In this document: positions 1 through 8,208 of the stretch, piece by piece
How the letters are laid out: the number at the start of each line of letters is the position of its first letter
Position numbering within the stretch: the first letter of the stretch is position 1
From: DATJOJ01 sp035507035
Lineage (GTDB): Bacteria; Acidobacteriota; Terriglobia; Terriglobales; Acidobacteriaceae
Reading direction: 5' to 3'
DNA: 64,000 bases
Assembly: GCA_035507035.1 (NCBI GenBank)
Contig: DATJOJ010000051.1
Span: forward strand, 48,188-112,187
Notes under the pieces: generated by a model
What the model was told of the DNA's origin: nothing
The model's database searches: none
What the model saw: the letters and a program-made list of their open reading frames with translations, nothing else
Translations under genes and position numbers: made by a program

Positions 1-183
1 GCCGATCTGGCGGGTCATGTAGAGCTTTTCGATAGAAAGATTCTGCTGAAATTGCTCCACATTGGCGTTGGGTTTGCTGGTGATCTGCTTAGGATCGGTG
101 ATGACGTGGGGCGCGGTGGAAGTTTGGGCGGGGGCGAATGGAACCATGAGTACGACGATAGCAAAGAGAATACAAGGACGCAT
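1..183 (-). CDS. Secreted protein, N-terminal part only (runs off window)
   Basis: The reverse strand reads as an open frame from an ATG at 183 to the window edge, giving 61 residues without a stop. The first 19 or so residues are a typical Sec signal peptide: Met-Arg, a hydrophobic stretch of Ile, Leu, Val and Phe, then a PFAPAQ-type cleavage region. The visible mature part is polar (Thr, Pro, Lys, Asn, Gln-rich) and cannot be assigned to a family. It points away from nth, which lies on the same strand upstream of it. The protein is exported; its function is unknown because the body of the gene lies outside the window. Confidence 0.6.
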   Translation of the reverse strand, partial: MRPCILFAIVVLMVPFAPAQTSTAPHVITDPKQITSKPNANVEQFQQNLSIEKLYMTRQIG

Positions 184-280
184 AGGATTTGAAGTTAGAC
201 GAGAGACAGAAAGAAAATTCTAGCAGAGGTAGCCGTCGCAGCCGAAAAAACGTGCGCAAATGTAGATGCGCCAACAGCAG

Positions 281-344
281 GTCCCTCGACTACGTGATTT
301 GATTCGCAAGCGACTCAAATCGCTTCGCTCGGGATGACAATGTT
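281..344. repeat. Dispersed hairpin element, family A copy 1
   Basis: Flanks TCCCTCGACTACG and TTCGCTCGGGATGACAATGT surround a palindrome (GATTTGA at 296-302 pairs with TCAAATC at 315-321, with TCGC/GCGA inside). The same flanks with different palindromes recur at 35584-35643 and 60178-60243. It lies between nth and the secreted-protein gene on the minus strand. Confidence 0.7.
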
Positions 345-362
345 GCGTGGGCCGCGGAGCAT

Positions 363-1202
363 TTACAGCTTTGCGTCTTTGTGAATGTCGACGGTGCTCC
401 AGGTTTTGTCGGCGGCATGGCAGATGTTTTCCAAGGCGCAGTCGACACATTTCGGATTTCGCGCCATGCAGAGTTTGCGGCCGTGCCAGATGATTTGATG
501 GGCGAAGATGATCCACTTTTCGCGAGGGATGACTTGCATCAGATCCTGCTCGATTTTGGCGGGATCGATATTTTTAGTGAGTTCGAGACGGCGAGAGATG
601 CGGGTAACGTGGGTATCCACAACCACACCATCTCCTTTTTTGAACCAGGTTCCGAGCACGACGTTCGCGGTCTTGCGCGCAACGCCCGGAAGGGTAAGAA
701 GGTTCTCCATGTCATCCGGGACCTCGCCGCCGAAATTAGCGACGATTTCCTTGGCGGCACCAACAACCGATTTCGATTTATTGCGGAAGAATCCGGTAGA
801 ACGAATATCGGGTTCGAGCTGCTCTGGTTTTAAGGCAGCGAAATCCTGGACCGTCGGGTATTTACGAAACAGCTCGGGGGTCACGCGGTTCACGTTCACA
901 TCAGTGGATTGTGCCGAAAGAATAGTGGCGACCAGCAGTTCCCAGGCAGATTTGTGGGTCAAAGCACAAGTGGCCTCGGGATAAAGTTGATCTAGGCGGC
1001 GAAGGATTTCTGCGACGCGGTCGGGTGCAGTTGGGTTGTAACCTTTGGGGGCCTTACCGGGAGACTTTTTGTTTTGCTGCAGCTTCGATTTTCCCCGCCG
1101 TGAAGCACTGGAAACCTTGGCTGATTTTAAGCGAAGAGCAGCTCGTGCGCCTTCCTGGCGGCCGGTCTTGGCGGGTTGGCGGGGAACGATGCCGCGTGGC
1201 AT
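363..1202 (-). CDS. nth: Endonuclease III (DNA glycosylase/AP lyase)
   Basis: Base-excision repair enzyme that removes oxidised pyrimidines and nicks the abasic site. All hallmark motifs are present in the 279 residues: the helix-hairpin-helix LPGVARKTAN at about 171-180 with the catalytic Lys177, the catalytic Asp196 in VVDTHV, and a C-terminal 4Fe-4S ligand set C245-x6-C252-x2-C255-x5-C261. The family is usually about 210-220 residues. The extra length is a basic N-terminal tail of about 55 residues rich in Lys, Arg, Gln and Ser. The tail could be real DNA-binding sequence or an over-long start; the ATG at 1202 is the only strong candidate, as no in-frame ATG follows before the conserved core. 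It is monocistronic as far as can be seen. Confidence 0.95.
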   Translation of the reverse strand: MPRGIVPRQPAKTGRQEGARAALRLKSAKVSSASRRGKSKLQQNKKSPGKAPKGYNPTAPDRVAEILRRLDQLYPEATCALTHKSAWELLVATILSAQSTDVNVNRVTPELFRKYPTVQDFAALKPEQLEPDIRSTGFFRNKSKSVVGAAKEIVANFGGEVPDDMENLLTLPGVARKTANVVLGTWFKKGDGVVVDTHVTRISRRLELTKNIDPAKIEQDLMQVIPREKWIIFAHQIIWHGRKLCMARNPKCVDCALENICHAADKTWSTVDIHKDAKL

Positions 1203-1261
1203 GGCGATCTCTCCTAAGTAAAACGAGCTTAAATGTTAGCAGAAGCAAACCGCTCATTTAC

Positions 1262-1314
1262 TACAGAGACACAGAGAACTCTTACGAAGAAAATACATGA
1301 ATCTCGGTGTCTCC
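1262..1314. repeat. Imperfect inverted repeat of 'cacagagac' words
   Basis: The left arm contains ACAGAGACACAGAG and the right arm CTCGGTGTCTCC, so the region can fold back on itself. Related words recur at 36904-36968 after dnaJ. It lies between nth and a small downstream gene. Confidence 0.4.
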
Positions 1315-1397
1315 ATGCCAGAGATGGGAGTTCTGGCCTCGCAATTGACGGAAGCCGACCCGCTCGGTAGTCTTTAGAAGAACTTAGGGGAGCAACC

Positions 1398-1622
1398 GTG
1401 GCGGTTAAGGCGATCAAGCTGGGGCAGGTGTGGCGCAAGGACGAAGACGGGAAGGATTATCTCGTCACTAAAGTTTACAGCGAGGTGTTCTCGCAGTTCG
1501 CGGTGTTGCGTCCGGCGGAACTGAGCGCACCGGACGCTCCTACGGTAAAGGTCAAAGTGTCGAAGAGTGCCGAGGGCGCTTCCCTGCCCGGCTTCACGTT
1601 TACTCAAGAAGGGTCTTTCTAG
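1398..1622 (+). CDS. Small protein of unknown function (74 aa)
   Basis: Starts at a GTG at 1398 with a purine-rich ribosome site AGGGGAG about six bases upstream. The protein has no signal peptide or membrane segment. It is a compact mix of Lys, Val, Asp and aromatic residues with a C-terminal Gly/Phe/Thr tail. It resembles short single-domain cytoplasmic proteins, but no family is recognised. A TTGACG box (1345-1350) 17 bases before TAGTCT (1368-1373) could be its promoter. The next gene (DedA) begins 51 bases later, so the two may be cotranscribed. Confidence 0.6.
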   Translation: MAVKAIKLGQVWRKDEDGKDYLVTKVYSEVFSQFAVLRPAELSAPDAPTVKVKVSKSAEGASLPGFTFTQEGSF

Positions 1623-1673
1623 CCGGGCGCATTCACGTGCTGACCATCTGGGCCTCTCGCGGAACCGCCGTCC

Positions 1674-2300
1674 ATGACTGAAAAAATCCTCACGGTTGTC
1701 TTCATCTTTATTAAGTCGGTGATGGCGTGGGGCGGCTATGCCGGCATCATGCTGCTCATGGGCATTGAATCCGCGTGCATTCCGTTGCCTTCGGAATTGA
1801 TCATGCCGTTTGCCGGGTATCTAGTGTTTGAGGGTGCGTTGAAGCTGTTCTGGGCGGCAACGTTTGGAGCCATCGGCTGCAACCTGGGATCGCTGGTTGC
1901 TTATGAGATCGGCTGCTACGGCGGACGGCCGCTGGTGGAAAGATATGGACGCTGGATTCTGTTGAGCCGCCGCGAACTTGATTGGGCGGATCACTTCTTT
2001 GCGCGCTGGGGATATCTGGCGGTGTTCCTTGGCCGATTATTGCCGGTGGTACGGACTTTCATCGCTCTGCCGGCAGGAATCGCGCGCATGCCTCGCGGAC
2101 GGTTTCATGTTTATACTTTTCTCGGATCGTGGCCGTGGTGCTTCGCTTTAGCCTGGTCCGGAATGAAACTGGGAGAAAACTGGCGCGAACTGGGAAAATA
2201 TTTTCACCAGTTCGACGCGGTCATTGGAGTTGTGTTGGCCGCGGGTATTATTTGGTTCGCGTGGACGCATTGGCAGAATCGCATTACGGCAACGGAGTGA
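1674..2300 (+). CDS. DedA-family membrane protein
   Basis: A 208-residue integral membrane protein of the DedA/SNARE-associated family, whose members act in the inner membrane in lipid carrier recycling and envelope homeostasis. The sequence shows hydrophobic segments at about 15-45, 50-75, 140-160 and 180-200. The family signature F-x-G-R-x2-P-x2-R appears as FLGRLLPVVR, followed by PAGIARM in the re-entrant loop. The acidic loop near residue 30 (IESACIPLPSELI) matches the other conserved region. Length is normal. Its precise lipid substrate cannot be told from sequence. Confidence 0.9.
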   Translation: MTEKILTVVFIFIKSVMAWGGYAGIMLLMGIESACIPLPSELIMPFAGYLVFEGALKLFWAATFGAIGCNLGSLVAYEIGCYGGRPLVERYGRWILLSRRELDWADHFFARWGYLAVFLGRLLPVVRTFIALPAGIARMPRGRFHVYTFLGSWPWCFALAWSGMKLGENWRELGKYFHQFDAVIGVVLAAGIIWFAWTHWQNRITATE

Positions 2301-2309
2301 AGGACCTCC

Positions 2310-2435
2310 GTGGTTGGCTGTTGGTGGTTGGCTGTTGGGAATCAGTCGTTGGTTGTTGGTCCTTGGTCGTTGGCGATTCGTCGTTGGTCCTGCGTCGTTC
2401 GCGACTCGTCCTTGGTCGTTGGGTAAACCCCAGCG
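2310..2435. repeat. Low-complexity word repeat ('gttggt/cgttggtc')
   Basis: About 125 bases built almost wholly from degenerate GTTGGT, GTTGGC and CGTTGGTC words, with few A residues on the plus strand. It fills the space between the DedA gene and the next start. It encodes nothing convincing; the ORFs that cross it are compositional. Similar word-type repeats, with other words, occur at 45624, 52491 and 55333. Confidence 0.65.
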
Positions 2436-2462
2436 ATATGATCTTTCCGAAGGAGTTGAGAT

Positions 2463-2903
2463 ATGAAAGCGCTTTTGATCGTACTGCTGCCCTTCTTGAT
2501 GGGCCCGTTCTTGTTGGCGCAGACCTCGGCATCGGCATCAGACCAGCCGTTTGTTGTCGAATACTATTACAAAACCAAATGGGGGCATGCGGATGAGTTT
2601 CTGACACTCTTTAAGAAGAATCACTATCCGCTGTTGAAGAAAGAAGCCGAGATGGGGCGGATCGTGAGAGTGTGGATGGACCAGCCACGCTATCACACCA
2701 CGGAAGATGGACGCTGGGATTATCGAGTCACGATTGTTTTCAAGAACGCGGCGGTGGCCAATGAGCCGTTTGACGAAGAAGCGATGAAGAAGCAGCTATT
2801 TCCCGATCAGGAAACGTATGTGCGCGAGGAACAGCGAAGATTCGAAATTCTGGATGCGCATTGGGATTTGCCCATAAAGCAGGTCAACCTCGAAGCGAAA
2901 TAA
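2463..2903 (+). CDS. Secreted protein of unknown function (146 aa)
   Basis: The N-terminus is a clear signal peptide (Met-Lys, about 14 hydrophobic residues, then LLAQT). The mature part, about 125 residues, is charged and aromatic (EYYYKTKWGHADEF near 29-42; RVWMDQPRYH near 70) and looks like a small alpha/beta domain. The arrangement VEYYYK, then a helix, then a second strand and DYRVTIVFKN recalls dimeric alpha/beta-barrel proteins, but this is inference from layout only. An AAGGAG-type ribosome site lies just before the ATG (GAAGGAGTTGAGAT). It is followed by the ABC operon, 188 bases away with its own promoter. Confidence 0.7.
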   Translation: MKALLIVLLPFLMGPFLLAQTSASASDQPFVVEYYYKTKWGHADEFLTLFKKNHYPLLKKEAEMGRIVRVWMDQPRYHTTEDGRWDYRVTIVFKNAAVANEPFDEEAMKKQLFPDQETYVREEQRRFEILDAHWDLPIKQVNLEAK

Positions 2904-2986
2904 GTTTGCACAAAAAGCTACGATTCGTATCGCGTTACGATACAATCATTTACGGGCCGTGAGGCGCAATCGCATCCGACTGCGAA

Positions 2987-3016
2987 TTGACATGGCCTCG
3001 GAATGCTTTTTAAAAT
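2987..3016 (+). promoter_or_regulatory. Sigma70-type promoter for the ABC/GldG operon
   Basis: TTGACA at 2987-2992 and TAAAAT at 3011-3016 are separated by 18 bases. This leaves a leader of roughly 70 bases before the ATG at 3092. Confidence 0.5.
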
Positions 3017-3091
3017 ATTTTTATTCCACATTCTTCAGATGTGGCACGTTCCAAACGGCTGTGGATCCTCGCTGTTTGGCATTAAGTTCGT

Positions 3092-4087
3092 ATGATCACA
3101 GTTAAAGACCTGACCAAGCGGTACGCACGCACCATTGCAGTAGATCAAATTTCATTCCAAGTGGCGAAGGGGCAGATTGTGGGGTTTCTCGGGCCCAACG
3201 GCGCGGGAAAAACTACGACCATGCGGGTGCTTACTTGTTTTCTGCCACCCTCGGCCGGAACAGCCACGGTAGCGGGATTTGACGTTCTGGAACAGCCGCT
3301 CGAAGTGAAAAAACGCATTGGATATTTGCCGGAGACGCCGCCGATTTATCCGGAGATGGAAACCGGCGAGTACTTACAGTTTGTGGGCAAGTTGAAGGGG
3401 TTGCGCGGATCGGAACTGCAGAAGCGAGTGGATTATGTGTGCGACCGCTGCGCGGTGGCCGACGTTAAGACCAAGTTGCTGGGGAAATTATCAAAAGGAT
3501 ATCGGCAGCGGGTTGGGCTGGCGCAGGCGATTATTCACAATCCCGAGGTTTTGATTCTCGATGAACCTACGGCTGGATTGGACCCCAAGCAGATCAACGA
3601 AACGCGGGATTTGATCAAGGACCTGGCGGGCGAGCACACGATCATCCTCAGCACGCACATTCTGCCGGAGGTTGAGCAGACCTGCGAGCAAGTCATCATT
3701 ATTAACAAGGGCAAACTGGTTGCGACGGACTCGGTACGGAATCTGGAGGCGCGAGCGCGCGGCGCAGAGTCGGTCGTAGTCGAAATCGCCGGCCGCAATG
3801 GCAGCCTGGACGCTTCCACAGCACAGCACAGGCTGGAACAAGTTGCCGGCGTGAGCAAGGTTTTGAGCAAAGGACAGAAAGATTCGCGGGCGATTTTCGA
3901 AGTGGAAAGCCAAAAAGGACGACTAGTGCGCGGCGACCTGGCGCGCGCAGTAGTCGAATCGGGATGGGATTTGAATGAACTTCGCCCGGCAGCGATGAGC
4001 TTGGAAGAAATCTTCCTGCAGCTCACGGGAGGCCAGGCCGCCGCCGAACCTGAGAAAGCTGTAACCAAGGGGGCGAAGGAACCATGA
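3092..4087 (+). CDS. ABC-2 type transporter ATPase (GldA-like)
   Basis: The nucleotide-binding subunit of an ABC-2 exporter. In 331 residues it shows Walker A GPNGAGKT (34-41), signature LSKGYRQR (133-140), Walker B VLILDEP (153-159) and the switch His in LSTH about 190. The C-terminal 90 residues form the extra domain typical of GldA/DrrA-like ATPases, ending in an Ala/Glu/Lys-rich tail. Its stop overlaps the start of the permease by four bases (ATGA), so they are translationally coupled. With the permease, GldG-like and DUF4340 genes downstream it forms a known module related to the Bacteroidetes gliding-motility ABC system. In non-gliding bacteria the substrate is unknown. Confidence 0.93.
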   Translation: MITVKDLTKRYARTIAVDQISFQVAKGQIVGFLGPNGAGKTTTMRVLTCFLPPSAGTATVAGFDVLEQPLEVKKRIGYLPETPPIYPEMETGEYLQFVGKLKGLRGSELQKRVDYVCDRCAVADVKTKLLGKLSKGYRQRVGLAQAIIHNPEVLILDEPTAGLDPKQINETRDLIKDLAGEHTIILSTHILPEVEQTCEQVIIINKGKLVATDSVRNLEARARGAESVVVEIAGRNGSLDASTAQHRLEQVAGVSKVLSKGQKDSRAIFEVESQKGRLVRGDLARAVVESGWDLNELRPAAMSLEEIFLQLTGGQAAAEPEKAVTKGAKEP

Positions 4088-4851
4088 GGAATGTCTGGGT
4101 CATTTGCCGGAAAGAACTGGGCAGCTATTTTGCCTCGCCGGTCGCGTATTTGTTGCTGACGATGTTTGCGTTGATCTTCGGTTTCTTCTTCTGGAATGCA
4201 CTCGGTTATTTTGTGATCGAGAGCATGGAAATGCAGATGCGCGGGCAGACATTTCCGATGAATCTGAACGAGCAGGTCATTCGCCCGCTGCTTTCGAACG
4301 CGAGTGTGATCGGATTGTTTTTCATTCCGATGATTACCATGCGGCTGTTCGCGGAAGAAAAGCGCACAGGGACGATTGAGTTGCTGGCGACGTCGCCGGT
4401 GCGAGACATCGAAATCATCATCGGGAAATGGCTGGCGGCTTTGATTCTGTATTCGTGCCTGCTGCTGTTCACGGCGATTAATTTCGCGTTTCTGTTCCGG
4501 TACGGCAATCCGGATTGGAAGCCGCTGGCAGTGGGATATCTGGGATTGTTGCTGCAAGCCGGTGCATTGTTGGCGATCGGCACATTTATCTCGACGCTGA
4601 CCAAGAATCAGATCATCGCCGGGGCAGCGACGTTTGGGGTTTGCCTATTGCTCTGGGTATTAGAGTGGGTCAGCGGGTATGAAACTGCGCTGTGGGCGCA
4701 AGTGTTGTCGTATATGTCGGTGATCACACACTTCGAATCGTTCGGTAAGGGCACGATCGATTCCAAAGACGCAGTTTTTTATATAACACTGACATTTCTG
4801 GGTCTGTTTTTCACGGCGCGGTCGCTGGAATCGCTGCGCTGGAGGTCGTAG
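4084..4851 (+). CDS. ABC-2 permease (GldF-like)
   Basis: A 255-residue integral membrane subunit with about six hydrophobic segments (near 18-40, 70-90, 115-135, 145-165, 175-195 and 225-245). It carries the conserved ABC-2 block R-L-F-A-E-E-K-R-T-G-T-I-E-L-L near 87-101, found in most permeases that pair with GldA-type ATPases. The start overlaps the ATPase stop, and the GldG-like gene begins on the base after its stop codon. It presumably forms the channel of the complex; the transported substrate cannot be read from sequence. Confidence 0.9.
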   Translation: MRNVWVICRKELGSYFASPVAYLLLTMFALIFGFFFWNALGYFVIESMEMQMRGQTFPMNLNEQVIRPLLSNASVIGLFFIPMITMRLFAEEKRTGTIELLATSPVRDIEIIIGKWLAALILYSCLLLFTAINFAFLFRYGNPDWKPLAVGYLGLLLQAGALLAIGTFISTLTKNQIIAGAATFGVCLLLWVLEWVSGYETALWAQVLSYMSVITHFESFGKGTIDSKDAVFYITLTFLGLFFTARSLESLRWRS

Positions 4852-6228
4852 ATGGCGAGTCAATGGTTGAAGGCGAGACAGACTAAGTACGCGGCGTTCG
4901 CGACCGCCTACATCATTATTGTGATTGCCGGGGTGGTAGTGGCCAATGTACTCGCTGACCGCTACAACAAGTCGGTGGATGCGACCTCGAACAAACGGTA
5001 TAGCCTTTCGGAGCAGACTGCCAAGATCGTCAAGGGCCTCAAACAGAACGCGACGATTACCTACTTCAATCAGAGCACGAACTTTCGCGAGGGCAAGGAC
5101 CTGCTCGACGAATACGCGAACCTTTCGCCTAAGGTGAAGGTGTTGTATGTCGACCCTGACAAGGACCCACAACTGGCGCGGGAGGCGGGAGTACGAAATT
5201 TCGGCACGGCGATTGTTCAGATTGGTGACAAAAAGGAAGAAGCCAAGAGCATGACGGAGGAAGGCATCACCGGCGCTTTCATCCGCGATTTGAAAAGTAC
5301 GACGCGCACGGTGTGCTTTGTGACGGGAAGCGGCGAGCACCAGATCGACGACAGCGCGCGCGATGGCTTTTCGCAATTCAAGACCATGCTGGCGAAGGAC
5401 AGCTACGAAACCAAGGCCATCGATCTGCTGCAGAAGGCGGAAGTGCCGGCAGATTGCACGACGCTGGTGGTGGCCGGGCCGGGACGAAATTACGAGCAGC
5501 CGGAAGTCGATGCCATCAAGAAATATGTGGAAGGCGGCGGGCGGGCGTTCTTCATGCTGGATCCGCCGCTGAAAATCGGGCGAAGCGGCATCGCCGATAA
5601 TGACGCGCTCACGAGCTTGCTGCAAAGCTGGGGCGTGACCATGAACAAAGATCTGATTATCGATCTGAATCCGATTGGACAGCTTGCCGGGCTGGGGCCG
5701 CAGGTGGCGCTGGTGACGAGCTATAGCTCGCAGCCGATTGTGGAGGACATGAAAGGAACGGCAACCGGCTTCCCGCTTTCGCGATCGATGGAGATCAAGA
5801 ACGGCGACAAGACGAACGTGCAGAAATTATTCGATTCCTCGAGCACGAGTTTGGCGACGATGAACCTGAGTTCGCCCACGGTGAATCCGAACGATCCGAA
5901 GAACAAAAAGGGCCCGCTGACGATCGCGGCCGCCGGGACTTACAGCACGGGGAAAGAAAACTCGCAGGGACGCTTTGTAGTGGTGGGCAGTTCGTTGTGG
6001 GCGGCGAATCAATTTATCGATTTCAACGGCAATAACGACCTGGCGCTAAACGCGGTGAACTGGCTTTCTTCGGACGAGGACCTGATTTCGATCCGGCCAA
6101 AAGCGCCTGAGGACAGGCACATCACTATGACGCGGGCGCAACTAGCGATGGTGCGGGCGACCAGTCAATTTCTGTTACCGCTGGTAGTGGTGGTGGCAGG
6201 ATTTTTTGTGTGGTGGAAGCGGAGGTAA
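4852..6228 (+). CDS. GldG-like auxiliary ABC component
   Basis: A 458-residue membrane-anchored protein with one N-terminal transmembrane helix (about 14-36) and one C-terminal helix (about 433-452), so the roughly 400-residue middle faces the periplasm. The block just after the first helix (NKRYSLSEQTAKIVKGL) and the following strand pattern match the GldG/'ABC-type transport involved in gliding motility, auxiliary component' family. GGGRAFFMLDPP near 227-238 belongs to the conserved central domain. The ATG immediately follows the permease TAG, so it is one operon. It probably acts as the extracytoplasmic partner of the exporter. Confidence 0.85.
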   Translation: MASQWLKARQTKYAAFATAYIIIVIAGVVVANVLADRYNKSVDATSNKRYSLSEQTAKIVKGLKQNATITYFNQSTNFREGKDLLDEYANLSPKVKVLYVDPDKDPQLAREAGVRNFGTAIVQIGDKKEEAKSMTEEGITGAFIRDLKSTTRTVCFVTGSGEHQIDDSARDGFSQFKTMLAKDSYETKAIDLLQKAEVPADCTTLVVAGPGRNYEQPEVDAIKKYVEGGGRAFFMLDPPLKIGRSGIADNDALTSLLQSWGVTMNKDLIIDLNPIGQLAGLGPQVALVTSYSSQPIVEDMKGTATGFPLSRSMEIKNGDKTNVQKLFDSSSTSLATMNLSSPTVNPNDPKNKKGPLTIAAAGTYSTGKENSQGRFVVVGSSLWAANQFIDFNGNNDLALNAVNWLSSDEDLISIRPKAPEDRHITMTRAQLAMVRATSQFLLPLVVVVAGFFVWWKRR

Positions 6229-6270
6229 GAAGGCAGCTCGCATGGTTCGAGTGGTGTCTCGTAAAACAGC

Positions 6271-7581
6271 ATGAAAATTCGCGGCCTGCTTATTGCAACT
6301 ATAGTTTTTTTGATTCTCGCCGGTCTTCTTTATTATTCCAATCATCACAAGCCGGCCGAAGAAGCGGTCAAGGCGTCGAACGAACATCCATCCATCCTGA
6401 AGCTCGACGAAGCCAACATTAACAAGTTGGAAATCAAGAAAAAAGATTCGCCGGCGATTGTGCTCGCGAGAAACAGCTCGGGGAGTTGGCAAATCACCGA
6501 ACCGAAGGCCTATGGCGCGGATCAAAGCACGATGAATGGCGCGCTCGCGTCGCTTTCGGCGCTGAATTCCGAGCGTGTGGTGGAAGACAAAGCCGCGGAT
6601 CTCAAGCGGTATGGGCTGGATCAACCCGCGATTGAAGTGGATGTAACGGAAAAAGACAACAAGACGCAGAAGGTTTTGTTTGGCGACGATACACCAGCGG
6701 GCGGAGCGGTGTATGCGATGCTAGCCGGCGATCCGCGGGTTTTTACGGTGTCGAGCTATAACAAGAACAGCGTAAATAAAAGCCTGGACGACTGGCGGGA
6801 CAAGCGGCTGCTGACCGCGAATCCGGACAAGATCAGCCGGGTGGAATTGATCCGCAAGGATCAAACGATTGAATTTGGGCGCAACAAGGACGAGTGGCAA
6901 ATTCTGGAGCCGAAGCCGCTGCGGGCGGATAACTTTGCGGTCAGTGAATTGATTCGGAAATTGACAGATGCACGGATGGACCTCAGCGGGACGGAAGCAG
7001 ACAACAAGGAAAGCACGTCGGCATTTGCCCATGCCACACCGGTCGCGACGGCAAAGCTGACAGACGAGTCCGGGTCGCAAAATCTGGAAGTGCGGAAGAG
7101 CAAAGACACGTACTACGGAAAATCCAGCGTGGTGGAAGGAACTTATAAGTTGAGTTCCGACCTTGGCGCGGAACTCGACAAGAGCTTGGACGACTTCCGG
7201 AATAAGAAGCTTTTTGATTTCGGCTTCAACGATCCGAACAAAGTCGAACTGCACAACGGAGCGAAAGCTTATTACTTGACCCGCAGCGGCGAAGACTGGT
7301 GGTCGAACGGCAAGAAGATGGATGCGGGGATGGTGCAGACATTCATCGCCAAAATGCGGGACCTTTCCGCGAGCAAGTTTATCGAATCCGGCTTTGCCAA
7401 TCCTACGATTGAAGCCGATGTCACTTCCGATGACGGCAAGCGGGTAGAGAAAGTTTCGTTCGCGAAGTCAGGAAACGATTACGTTGCCAAGCGGGAAAAC
7501 GATTCGGGCTTGTATCAAGTCGATTCCAGCGCGGTCGACGATCTGCTGAAGGCGGCGGACGATATCAAGACGCAGAAGTAA
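6271..7581 (+). CDS. DUF4340 periplasmic protein
   Basis: A 436-residue protein with one N-terminal membrane anchor (residues 4-24) and a large soluble part. The soluble part carries repeated modules in which a strand beginning with I/V-x-L/E-x-K is followed by W-x-I-x-E-P (GSWQITEPKA near 71; DEWQILEPKP near 207; EDWWSNGKKM near 344), as in DUF4340. DUF4340 genes follow gldFG-type ABC genes in many phyla; the linkage here is a 42-base gap after the GldG-like stop. It most likely completes this envelope complex. Residue counts suggest at least three copies of the module. Confidence 0.8.
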   Translation: MKIRGLLIATIVFLILAGLLYYSNHHKPAEEAVKASNEHPSILKLDEANINKLEIKKKDSPAIVLARNSSGSWQITEPKAYGADQSTMNGALASLSALNSERVVEDKAADLKRYGLDQPAIEVDVTEKDNKTQKVLFGDDTPAGGAVYAMLAGDPRVFTVSSYNKNSVNKSLDDWRDKRLLTANPDKISRVELIRKDQTIEFGRNKDEWQILEPKPLRADNFAVSELIRKLTDARMDLSGTEADNKESTSAFAHATPVATAKLTDESGSQNLEVRKSKDTYYGKSSVVEGTYKLSSDLGAELDKSLDDFRNKKLFDFGFNDPNKVELHNGAKAYYLTRSGEDWWSNGKKMDAGMVQTFIAKMRDLSASKFIESGFANPTIEADVTSDDGKRVEKVSFAKSGNDYVAKRENDSGLYQVDSSAVDDLLKAADDIKTQK

Positions 7582-7659
7582 GTCAATCCCCGCCCAACCA
7601 AAACCGGGTTGAGTGGGGCACCCCTGCAACAAATAAGAATCGTGCGAGAATGAGGCTCG

Positions 7660-8190
7660 ATGATCGTTCTCGAATCGCAGCGATTGCTCTTTCGCGAGCA
7701 TGAACCCGGCGACCTCGACGCCTATTGCGCGATGGAAGCCGATCCCGAGGTTCGACGCTACGTTGGCGGCGCTCCACGTACTCGCGAGGAGGCAAAGCGC
7801 AAATTCCGCAGCGCGCATTTAAAACACGCCAAGGCGCGACTTGCGCTGTGGGCAACAATCTTCAAACCCGACCGGCAATACATTGGCTATTGCGGCTTGT
7901 ATCCAAATTTTGGGCCGCAAGGGCCAGTCGCGCACGAGGCGACGTTGGCTTTCTACCTGTCGCGGGAATACTGGGGACGAGGACTAGCGACCGAAGCCGG
8001 CCGAGCCTTTATTGAATTCGGCTTTGGCCAGTTGAATCTTGCGCGCATCGTCGCCACAATTGAAGTGGGCAATGCCGCCTCGCTGCGAGTTCTCGAAAAG
8101 CTGGGTTTTGTGCTGACCGGAACCGAAAATAGCGCGCGATCATTTCACACGTTCGCACTGGTCAACGCTTCAGAACGGCCCAAGCCTTAA
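7660..8190 (+). CDS. GNAT acetyltransferase, RimJ/RimL type
   Basis: A 176-residue GNAT-fold acetyl-CoA transferase. The opening (LESQRLLFREHEPGDLDAY) is the standard RimJ/RimL beginning. The acetyl-CoA loop is SREYWGRGLATEAGRAF at about 106-122, and the later block ARIVATIEVGNAASLRVLEKLGF carries the conserved N-x-A-S-x2-V-L-E-K-x-G-F. Family members acetylate protein N-termini or small amines; the substrate is not predictable. It stands alone, with its stop 18 bases from the stop of the convergent TonB-dependent receptor gene. Confidence 0.88.
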   Translation: MIVLESQRLLFREHEPGDLDAYCAMEADPEVRRYVGGAPRTREEAKRKFRSAHLKHAKARLALWATIFKPDRQYIGYCGLYPNFGPQGPVAHEATLAFYLSREYWGRGLATEAGRAFIEFGFGQLNLARIVATIEVGNAASLRVLEKLGFVLTGTENSARSFHTFALVNASERPKP

Positions 8191-8208
8191 ATTAAAACTG
8201 ACTCCAGC

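Noticed and set aside
2310..2596. ORFs crossing the GTTGGT word repeat
   Set aside because: Their residues are Trp/Leu/Gly/Val runs dictated by the repeat, in different frames from the real genes.
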